Source: Neodiprion pinetum
Taxonomy: Eukaryota > Arthropoda > Insecta > Hymenoptera > Diprionidae
NCBI RefSeq assembly: GCF_021155775.2
Contig: NC_060235.2
Span: 6,568,693-6,632,692 of the forward strand
Direction: 5' to 3'
Length of the DNA: 64,000 nucleotides
Positions within the stretch are counted from its first letter, which is position 1, and the number at the start of each line of letters is the position of its first letter. Positions 37,001 to 49,000 of the stretch are shown here, one piece after another. A program made the translations under genes and the position numbers. A model generated the notes under the pieces. The model had not been told where the DNA came from. It was given only the letters and a program-made list of their open reading frames with translations, and searched no databases.

Positions 37001-40000
37001 CTAGAATAACGGGACATTACAATATTTCTATACACATTAATATTATCTTGACAAGCAAGAATTACCGTATGATCTTTGAAACATTGTTATAAATGTCGTG
37101 CATATCGTTACTCACTATTGTACTTTTCACGAACTTACCGCGATTGTCCCTAAAATTCTATATTTTATTGTACTCTTGTGTACGGGGAAAAGGAAATATT
37201 GCAATAAAATTTCTTTCAGTGTGCGCGAAATTGCGAGTTATACGACAGCGCCTCGGCAACTGCAGTAGCAGTGATGATCTACCCTCGGGAACTTTGTTAG
37301 TCAGAGTTCCTTTCTATCTCTCGCTACGACGGTTGATGAGCTGTAACAACGTGTGCACTACTCGAAAGGAACGAAGAGTACAAGAAGAGAGGCGACACCG
37401 CAAGCTCCGTCACCTTATCGCCGGGACAACCTAAAGCCCGCAGTCTGTCACAATCCATTTGCTCAACTATCGAACAATAGGAGATGCTAAAGTCACGTCC
37501 GTGAATGCAGGAGTCGACAACCTTAACGTGCAGGACTGTCGCTCAATTTCAGTACACTGAAGAGCCGACCTAAATTTTTTGATATCGTCGTTTTTCCTCA
37601 ACGATATCGCTATAAATACAAGTTACGTGGTTTCAGGAGAGGATGTACCTAGTATACAATGTACCCGTTATCGTTACTTATCGTTAGGTGAAGATAGAGA
37701 GGTATAGAGTAGCTGAGCTGATGTTGGACGGTCGCAGTCAGGATTCTCTGGAAGTTCGGTTGGACGTGATAAAGCAGGAATGTAAAGCCGTTGCGTTTGA
37801 ATACTCAACTCCTGCGAAACCGTTCGAAAATTGAAAAAAAGTTGTCAATAAATTGCTTAAACAAATCTCTGGTGACATTTTTTCATTTCAAGTAAAACGA
37901 ATTCATTGTTTTTTTTTTTTTTTGAATACCTGATTTTGAAATAGAATTTTTTAAGTTTAAAAAAATTGATCAAAAGTCCTGAATTTTTTCATAGGTTTAA
38001 CGTATGCGGCTGCCTCGTTATACCGAAAAAGTTTCAGAGGCATGAAACGAATAGTTTCATAAATAGAGCGTTAGAAAATTTTGGCAAACGGAATTATTGA
38101 AAATCGTCGAAAATTTCGAAAAAAATTCATAGGTACTCAGAAGCATCAATGAATTCATATTACATGAAATACAAGGAATTCACTAAAGATTTGCTGCACA
38201 AATTTTTGTTCAAACAATTTATCAACAACCCGTTGGCATTATTATTATTATGAAAAAAGAATCATCTTATCAACTATATTACGATTGATTTTTTTTTTTT
38301 TTATTTTTATCTCATCGTAAAGCGTTCGATATTCTCACCAACTCTCACTCGAAGTCTATATTTCGTCCGATATTATTACCGCTAACACGTAACTCCATTC
38401 TTAAATGGAATGAATTTTCGACAAGACTGTTAGTTTTTTTTTTTTTTTTTTTTTTGTTTTTTTTTTAGTAAAACCGCACAAGTATATGAAACATTTTTTT
38501 TCAACACGCAACAAGGAACGATGTCGTCTACTTTCCTCGATAATCAACTTACGTGTCTATAAATTCCTATTCCACCTCTGAGACCCGGAAGTCGTGACCG
38601 CGAGCAGCTGGTGTCCAGAATGTATGCTGGTTGCATTGCTCGAGAAACGGATTCGCTTGTGTGTGAAAAGAGAGCGATCAGCTTTAAACGGAATCGCGAG
38701 GAATCCCTATCACGAGTCTGTCTCTCTTGCTCTGGTACAGTACACGTGGATAGTAGAAACGTTCATGTACGTGGCGTGTTCAGTCAAGTGCCGCGCCACT
38801 CCTTTCCGCACGCATTTCATTTGCCTCACTCTGCGCAAGTAAGTGCAGGTTGAACCGTACGTGCAAACAATGAGGTTTGATAAAGCTACTCGTGACCGTG
38901 GAATTCGACCAGACTTGTCATTAATGTACGAGAATATAAGAGACATTCCACGCCTCTCCGGCAACTACTCGGTGATTTCAAAACCTTGACCATAATCTTG
39001 GATTTTACCAATATCCATACAACTTCTTATATATGCCATTCTCATAACTCCACGTGTATTATACAGTTATTACATATTTTACGTAATAAAAACGCACTCG
39101 CTGTTTTTTTTTCGCACGCTTTTCTCTCTCTCTCTTTCTTTCTCTCCTTTTCGAATTCATTTGTAATTTTTGAAGTGGTGGTTTTCTTTTTGTTTTGTGT
39201 TCGTTTTCAGGGAGGGTCGACATTTTTCGATGGGTTAATTACTATGCGAAAAATGGCGTACACTGATTACAATTACAAAGATGTCAGATTGATTACAATG
39301 ATTACAGCGAGATTGAAAATATCGCAACAAGATTGCAAAGGTTTATGGAAACGATTGCGGAGGAGTTTGCAGGGATTGCAAAAAATTGCAAGGATTACAA
39401 AGAAAAAAAAAAAAAAATTACAATAATTGTAAGGATCGCAAAAGATTATCGGGTTTAGAGGAGAATTGCAAAATATTATACAAACGATTACGGAGATTGC
39501 ATGGGTTGCAAAAAAAAATTACACAAAATGCAAACGGTAAAAAAGATTACAGGGACTACGGGAAATATACAGAGATTACAAAGACTAACCGGAGATTACA
39601 GATATTACCTGAGATTACATAGAGATCGCAAAAAGATAACAACAGAGAATACACGGGATACGATGGAATACAGATTAACAAGATTACCGTAAGATTACAA
39701 AATATTACAAACGATTACAAATATTGCGAGGATTACAAAAAAAATTACACCAAACGCAAAGGGTAGAACATATCACAGGTATTACGGGAAACCTACAGGT
39801 ATTACAAAGCCTACCGGAGATTACAAATATTACCCGAGATTACATAGAGATCGCAAAAAGATAACGACAGAGAATACAAAAGATTACAAGAGTGACGACG
39901 TTTAATGACGATGACGACGATGATGAAATCCCTTCCGAATTTTTTTCCCTCGCTATTGTTATTGTACAGGCATTACAATAAAATGGAAATAAATTGAGCA

Positions 40001-43000
40001 AGAAATAGAGAAAAATGTAATATTACATATTATCTACCGCTAACATCATCCTGCGTGTTAAAAAACCGGGTGCCACGAGTAACGAATGATGAATGAAATG
40101 CGATCCGTAAAAAGCATTGCAGTCTCCGCAAAAATTGTTTTCGTCTTTTCTTTCTTTTTTTTTTTTTTTTACCAGCAACAATATAACACGTGAGCCAACG
40201 TTAATACGACGTGTAACAACAGACGTAACGCAGCAATTAATACGACGATTGCCTACCAGATGTCTGCATATATTATACCGTATATGTATATTAATTACGT
40301 ATACTGTAATATGTAACATATTCTTCCACATGGAAAGACACGTGATTTGTACTGTTAAACGGTCGAGTCAACGCGCCGTCGTCGACGAAGGTCGTTGTAA
40401 TTATCTATTTATTAGCGTACCTACCTATATAGCAACGTGTATCGTCAGCGTTACATCTAGGTAGACGTATAATAATTCTTTCTTCCCGTGTGGTGCGAGC
40501 ACACATACCTGTCATTCTTTACTTACAGACACGCAGGCACGCGTACACAGACTGCGTAAGTTACGTACATCACCGAACATAATTATTTCCATCCTACTTC
40601 TGGACCATTGGCAACCGCCACACCTATCTTCCTGCATTTTATCGTAGCTTCTGTATTTACGTACGTCTGGATGACGAATTCGCGTGCGTGTACCTCTGTC
40701 CTATTCAGAGACGCCAGGTGAAAACTGCGTGAACGATTCCGAAACTGTATTATGCCCTCGAACCTTTACGTAGGCATTTGTGAATTACATACACGACGTA
40801 CGTCGTTGTGTTTTACATCAAGCCGCACTTTTATATATACCGAGACAATCTCTTGGAACTTGAAAATCAACCGCGCATGCGCCGAGTAATTCAATCTCAT
40901 TGGTCGGCGAAATCTTCCCGCGGCGATATTCTTGTCCGCGACGCAGGCGGGCCAACCTACGCAAAATGTGTACGTTTGAATTTTCAAAGAGCGTAAGCGT
41001 TGAATTCCGACCGTTCTTTGAAGAATCGACTTTCCGACCCGACAACAAATGCTTCCCAAACCTTTCCGAGTCGCTGCCTCGATTATTTGAGATTCTAACC
41101 TCGAAAATTCGCATCAACTGCGTCGCCGTCAGAAACAGTTTGACAGCTGAAAACTCGGGATGGCCAGCCTGCGCGAACGGCCGATAAAACTCGCGCATGC
41201 GCGGTTGATTTTCAAGTTTCGAGAGATTCTCCCGGTATATATAAGTACGATTGTTCCAGAATCGTGATTGCTTGACATAATTTTCCGCCTATAGATCTAT
41301 GAAAATATCCAATTTTATTTGATCGAGGTTATATACGTAGATATAAATTATAAGTTGGTGTGAAAGTCTGCCTTATACGTAGAATAAAATTTAATTAAAA
41401 AATTTATAACGATAAAGGTATAATAATCCTCATGATTTTATACTTTGGAATAATATACTTTGACATTTCTCAATTTTTAAATGGTATGAAACGGATTTGT
41501 GCGTCAATTTTCTACATTTTTACGTTTAATATTCGATAAATAAATGAAAAAATTCCAAAAGGCATAAATTTTCATTGAATTTTTTCAATGAAACAGAATT
41601 TTCTCCACGGGAATTCGACAATTAACAATTGACGAAAATTTGGAATAACACAATATTTCCATATTGATAAAATGGATCATGCAGACAATTATAGGTAACA
41701 GAGAAATAGGAGAAAAAAAATTTTCCAAGAATTCTCTTTCTTTATCCGTTTTTCAATAAACGTATTATACAGTAGGCCCAACAACTTTTCGACTCCATCT
41801 TTTTCCATCGGTATTCCGTCAGCGTATCGTAAAATATATTCATAAAATATTCCTATCGCAGATATTTGTCTTTAGACAGAAATAGTCTCGTTTGATTTCC
41901 TCGCTGGTATACATAACAGAGATCAGAATGTTAGCGAGATAGCAGCTATCGTCAACTAGTGTACAATGCTTTTATTAAATAATCGCACCTTCGCACATGT
42001 ATATATATATATATATATACCTATACAGTAACAAAGATGGCGGATTGTACGAATCGCTTGCACATATAAATCGCACAAATCAACGGCAAAACATCACAGT
42101 TGGATAAATAATAGCGTACGATAAAAATAACGATAGGATTAATAACAATGAAAATAATAGAAACAATTCATTCGTTTCATCTTATAAGTAATTTCCACGT
42201 ATTGCACTGCATAAATACGAATCTAAATAGTAAGAACTTTTTAAGGACAAAGCAAAGCTCGAGGACGTTCCCATGATCTCAAGGATTTCCATGACTATCC
42301 GACGCCGTGTAGAAATGCTTTAAAAAAAAAAAAACGACCCGTCATAAGAAGAAGGTTTCAAAGCCTGACGAGTACATTAACACACGTAATACCTGTACCG
42401 TATGTTATTACGTGCCGCTGCATATCCGAGACAGGAACTATCGTATCAAACTAATGGACAGCGAAACCGCACAACCGGAGATAAACTGTTGCGTGGACCA
42501 CCTACACGTTTGTGCAATTATTATTATTATTATCATTTTTATTGTTATTACACAGTGAAAGAAATTTTTAGTTTCGGTTACCGCTCGGTCCTCAACTATT
42601 TTCATTTTTTACCACAATCGAAAAATCTAGTTCTAGGTAGAAAATGAAAATTAGTTTTCCAGCCGTTGCCGGAAAGTCTGGTATAAGTTGCTATTCTTTC
42701 TCGTTACGATCGCTGTTTCTATATTTTCTTGCAACTGTTGCGAAAATTTAACGCTTGTGCAAGAATAAATTTGACGTTAAAGCCTCGTTTGACTAAAAAG
42801 GTAGAGTAAACCGAAGAAACTGATGTCGCGTTGCAGTGTTACCAAAAAAGGATCGACGGTAGCGCAAAATGGTTGCGCGTACCTCGTTTTTCGTAATTCC
42901 AACAATATTCGAATAATATTTTTTTTCAACGATACCCGTTTTACCGAATTTTTCTAGTTGCTACAAGAAAATGAAATTTTTCTCAGTGTGACAATAACCC

Positions 43001-46000
43001 GCGACGTGTCGAACCTATAATGCAAGTATAAATACGTAAAGGTGTTACATGCAGAGGGATTGTGACGCGCACAGGTAGAACATGTGCATCCGTATTACGA
43101 ATATACTATATCAAGTGTTGAGAGATAATCAGGCATGACTAATGCTGCCAGCTATATCATGTACATCATACGTTATACGCGTATGAAAATTATGCGACAA
43201 TTTAATGCATGGATATGGGTCAGGTGATAGATCCAAATGGAAGTGAACAAGGTTCCTGCTTATCTCGAAAGTCCCGACGATGCGACGACGATTCAGGCCA
43301 AATTCACGGTGTGAATAAAGGTGATTTTACTCAATTTCTTCTTTCTTTTTTTTTCTATACAGAAACAGAGGAGAAAAATTCTACCGTAAGATAGTTTTTT
43401 TCAAAACAACAAATCAATCAAACTATCCGGTACAATAATTATTAATCCAATACTGAGGCGAATTGATTTGTTTCTTTTTTTCTTCCCCCTCTACAGAATA
43501 TCGTTTGTTTCTTTTTTTTTCCTATAAAAATTTCCTATAAAAATTTCCTATAAAAATACGTACGGGTCATTTGGATTTTTTCATCGGTTTGTGAGGTACA
43601 AAATTCTCAAAAAAAAAAAAAAAAAAAAAATATTCTACGCTATTCAACTGGAAAATAGAAATCGGCGATGAGCGATCTCTAAATGTTAATATTAAGAGCT
43701 CCGCTTTTGACGGGCATCTTTTTTCACCCCCTGGAAAAAGTGTTTAAGAGGTGATTTTGAAAAAAAAATAAAAACAACAATTGTCGATCTTTTCGAACCA
43801 GTCTGATATATATATATATAATATATATGTATATATCCCGGGGAGTTGTTTTCGCGCAGGCTGCAGATTACAGCGGCTCTAGGCCTAGAGAATACTAGAC
43901 AGAACCCCTGGGCCCGGTCTAGGAACTGGATACTCGCTCAGAATAGAAAAGGCAAACGTTGCAGCGGCAGCGAAATACGTCGTCGACTACGACGATGAGG
44001 GTGCAGCAACTAGGTCGCCTGGTATACGAGTTTGCGACACCATTTCACGCTTTTCCCGTCTTTGGCTAGACCGCTGCTCTGGGAAGCGGGAATTACGCAC
44101 GTATAACAGTCCGATGGTTGGGTCTGACCAGAATTCGCCTCCTTCGTCGCGACGTCGGAAGAGGTTGACAAACCCGACATCTTGTCTTTTTTTTTTTTTT
44201 TTTTTTTCTTTTTCAAATTCTCTTTTCATTACAGCGCTATAAAATTGGAAAAGCGATTCAAAAATTTCTTGAAAAATTGTTCAACTTTCCATGACTTTCG
44301 ATCACGTATACTTTTTCCCGTACACAGGGACAATTTTTTATTTATTTATTTTTTTTTATTCTCTCGTTCAAACCGATATATAACCGTACATAAGTGCGTG
44401 ATAATTTTTCCTGCATCGATCGATCCTTCAAACTATGAACCGATAATTTTGTCTTCTCATTGAATTAAGTATGTCGTACTAATCGATATTTAGATCGATA
44501 TTCTTTCTCTCGACTTTCGAGTTGTTTTTTTTTCGTTTTTTTTTTTTTTTCTTCTTCGATGTTATCCCTTTCTTCTTCATTTTTCCACGCCACGTATCAA
44601 TCCTCTGACACAGTGGGTCAGCAGGGCAGGAGGTCGTTGTCGCAAAGTCACGACGCGTCCACTTGAAAATACCACCATCACCATCTGTAATACGTTTTCT
44701 ATCTACCACGCGAAGTAGCGATAGCTTTATTACAGGTATATCGTAGATTTGTAAACGACGTTGACACAAATAACTGGTTATAGGTGGATATAATAAGAAT
44801 TGGAAATTTACGAGAGATTAAGTTTTCGCAATTTGGTAGAGAATTTTAAACAAATTTCTTGAAAAAAAAACAAAAAAGTAATCGCGCGTATGATGCATAA
44901 TATGCGATAATTAGGTATGTTCGATGAAAAATAAGGAGACAGATACTTTTCAAACGATTTTCGAGTCAAGAAAATGTGATGTAGAAAATAATTTGTGGTC
45001 TATAAATTCCTGAAGATTATTAATATAATACAGTGTGTACGATTTTATATTTCGAATTTGTTATTATATTATCATATATACATGTACATATTATTTTGAA
45101 AATCAATTCGACACAAACCAATCGACTTCTGTAGTTATAATTTTGAAAATCTGTTTCTGATAATCACAATTGTTGCCGAAAATTGATTATCAGAAATCGG
45201 TGAAAGGGCAGAAAAAAAAATAAAAAAATTTGTAATTTGAGTAGATATTCATCTTTTTAGGTACCTTCAAGTTATCCTACATTTTCTATCGTGAAATTCG
45301 ACATAATTGTTGCCAAACAATTATATACTTGCGTGTGTATCACGTGTTATACATTAAAAATAAGACAAGAGATGAATACGTTTACCAAGTTTTCCCCACC
45401 GGCGGCAAATAAAAAAAGAAAATAAAACTCAGAACGCGGTACATTTTTTTCTCAATTTGCGGACAAAATAAATAACCGATCGCGATGTGCGAATCGAGGG
45501 GGACAAAAAAAAGAGAACAATATTAATAATATCAACCAGAAGCTTGTAAAACGACTTTCGAAAATGATGAGAGATGAATGTAAAGTGAAAAATTTCTCCT
45601 CAACATCACGTATCAGCGTTTTGTACGTGTATATATATATTAGACTGGGCCAAAAAAATTGACTATTTTGTTTTTTGAAAAATATATTGAGAATATCATT
45701 CAGTATGGCAAAAAAAAAATTTCATGAAATTTTAAGCCCTTAATATTAACTTTAAGAGGTCTATCATCGCTATTTTTGATTTTTAGTAATAATTTGATGT
45801 TTTACGTCAGAACTGTCGAAATATTGAAGTGAAAAAATTTATGTTCACTTATCCCTTTATAAAATTAAATTCCCTACAAAAAAGGTCTGATTATAGATTT
45901 TTGTCAGAAAAGCCGTTTCCGAGTAATTAAGCTTAATAAATTGATATAATTTCTCGATTAATTCTCGATTATAATACACTAATTATAATTATAATACACA

Positions 46001-49000
46001 ATAACAGAATATTCTCGAGAATTAATCGAGAATTAATCGAGAAATTATATCAATTTATTAAGCTTAATTACTCGGAAACGGCTTTTCTGACAAAAATCTA
46101 TAATCAGACTTTTTTTGTAGGGAATTTAATTTTATAAAGGGATAAGGGAACATAAATTTTTTCACTTCAATATTTCGACAGTTCTGACGTAAAACATCAA
46201 ATTATTACTAAAAATCAAAAATAGCGATGATAGACCTCTTAAAGTTAATATTAAGGGCTTAAAATTTCATGAAATTTTTTTTTGCCATACTGAATGATAT
46301 TCTCAATATATTTTTCAAAAAAAAAAATAGTCAATTTTTTTGGCCCAGTCTAATATATATACACATATACGTATAAAAGTAAATCAATTTGATCCGCAAT
46401 TTTTCCCCACTTTTTGACGATCGTGATTTAATGATGTAAAAGCGTTCAAAAAAAAAAAAAAAAACCAATTTTCTTTCCAACGATTTAAAAAGTAAAAAAT
46501 GATTTCAAATAAGAAAAGAGAAAGGAATGAGGAAAAATGGGCCCGTCGAACGATTCTTGCCCGAGGCTGTGACTGGGCCAAGGTTGCTATCCTCGGAACC
46601 ATCGCCGCGGATTCCGCATGACATCTCCGAAGAATCATGTCCCGGGGTCATTGTCCTCCGAGCGATTTTACTCGAATGAAATTTCGAATAACTGTGCGAT
46701 AGCCTAGCTTCGGTTTCTAGTTTTTCAACTTTAGGAAACGTATAGACGGTGTTCATTGAGGTTAGTTGTCGCAAGGTGGACAAAAACCCAGATTTTTGGG
46801 GGAATTTTCTTTATAAATATATAGTTGGGTTTGATTCGTTACATGTTTTTGCGATGCGTTAATTAATCATCAACGTTCTTGTTTAGTGTCATTGAACATG
46901 GAAATAATAGTAAGATAACGCATTTGGTTATTTTATTAACTATTAATCAATGTTTCAGTGCATAAATGAAATCACACGATAAACAATTTTTTTATTTCTG
47001 CAAGTGCGCTGCTACAGTTTTTTCGTCCATCAGTTGTTCACGATATTCCACGAACGAGTTCACGCTCATGTTTATTACTTTGAGTTATAGTTACTGTAAG
47101 ACATTATTTTAAGATCGATCTTTCATTTTCAAATTTTTTTAATACTTAACGAACACGTGTAATCTGAAAATACAAGCTTTCACCTTTCTTGAGAAAACAA
47201 CAATGTTAAAACCTTTCGAGGCACGCATTATTGTATCGTATATGAATTATTGGTTTTTCGGGTTGCTGATTACGAATCTGAAATCAGATTTCAAACATTC
47301 AAGATGGCGGATCAGATATGGCGGAGGAAAATTACGAATTCAATCAAATTCGGTCAAAAAACTCTATGCAAGGGTTTTCCGGGTCGCTGATTAGATTCGC
47401 CGTTCTGAATTTTCAAAAACTAATCTCAGATTCGTAATCAGCGACCCCAAAAACCCCTAGGCGGGATTTTTTCTCTGGATTCGATCGAATTTGAAATTTT
47501 CTTCGGCCATATTAGATCCGCCATCTTGAATTTTTTAAATCAGATTTCTGATTCGTAATCAACGACCCCAAAAACTTGTGATTTGTGTAAGATATATTTT
47601 TTATTCACTTCTCGAAATGATGAAAAATACAATAAAATAATACTTTACTTTAAAACACATTTCCTTGTATTTATAACTTATTGATCACTGAACTTCATCG
47701 ACAAAAAATTGCGAGTTACTGTGTTATTTTACTTTCTTCAACATACCAGGGAAATAATTTTCTATAAAAACTTGATCCAATTATTGATTTGAAAGCACTG
47801 TTTCTCAAATTTTCCATTCCTTTTACACCTTCTTGACCAGACTGTACCGCGCCTGATACACATCCTTGTTAAAACAACGTGTAGTACAGGCCACGATGCC
47901 TAAAAAACACGTTCAGATATAACGACGAAAGTGAGTCAATATTGTTGCGGGCTGCATAACTTTGGGAAGTTTCAACAGATTTTATAACCCCTTGTGTAAC
48001 ATTTATCGGACACATATGGCGATCGGGAATTCAGGGCACGTATACAATACACTCGGTTCTCAACTATTTTCATTCTTTTACCACAATCGAAAAATCTAGT
48101 TCTAGGTAGAAAATGAAAATTAGTTTGTGGTAAAAATTGAAGATATTTAAGGACCGAGCGGTAACCGGAACTAAAAATTTCTCTCAGTGTAGCGGCGGTA
48201 GAAAAAATTGTAAGAAAAAAAGGAGGAGGAAGGTGACGGACCGGTAATTAGTGAATACATAAGTGGGCTGGAAGGCTAGACGAGGTGCCTGCGACGTAAG
48301 CGAGGGAGAAAAAAAAGAGAGAAGGAGAAAGAGAAATGGAGAGAAAGAGAGATGAGGCCGTTGGAAGTATCTGCAGTCGTTTAGGAAGAATAAGAAGAAG
48401 AAAAAGAAGAAGACGAGAGAGAGAGAGGAGAGATCAAGGGTCTGGATTTGTCGTGCGAGCCATTGCGACTCGTATAAATATATCGTCCATGCTGGACACT
48501 AGCCAATACCCATGCCACACGAGGATGAAGTTAGCAACGTTATCGTAACGATGCATGTTTAGGAAAAATCGCCGATTCGCATCTTTGTCACTTTCCGAAA
48601 TTTACTGCACAATCTTATTGAAGTTACGAATTAATTCTGAAAAGCTGACTCCTCGAAAGTCATCTTAAAATTGCTGAATGTTAACGGATGTGAAAAATTT
48701 ATACAAGTTACGGTTTCCGGCCAGTCTTTGAGTATAATATTTTCCCTTTTCACTGTAATCGAAAAACAAACGCATGGCTCTCGGTAGAGAATGAAAATAT
48801 TAGTTTTGTGGGATTAAATAGTCCCAATTTTTTAGATATAGCCGCTGGTCTTAGATCTTCGTACCAAGCTGTGAGAACAGAAATATGATGTAACGAAAAT
48901 ATGAAAGTGCTACCGAAGTTCAGGGAGTTGTATTTACAATTAGTTTGAACAATATTCCCTAGGAACGATTTTTTTGTTTTTTTTTTTTATTTCTAACTTT

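Noticed and set aside
37093..37434. 113-codon plus-strand frame
   Set aside because: It begins inside the CACTGAGAGAAA MITE and crosses its right terminus into a GC-richer island; no recognisable domain or splice context.
40766..41198. Long open frames on both strands
   Set aside because: They coincide with the GC-rich fold-back element at 40831-41244; frames open on both strands reflect its composition and symmetry.
46505..46783. 92-codon minus-strand frame (HSYSKFHSSKIARRTMTPGH)
   Set aside because: It lies in a moderately GC-rich island and reads somewhat protein-like, but it starts at TTG, ends in AT-rich sequence, and has no clear splice or conservation evidence that I can see.
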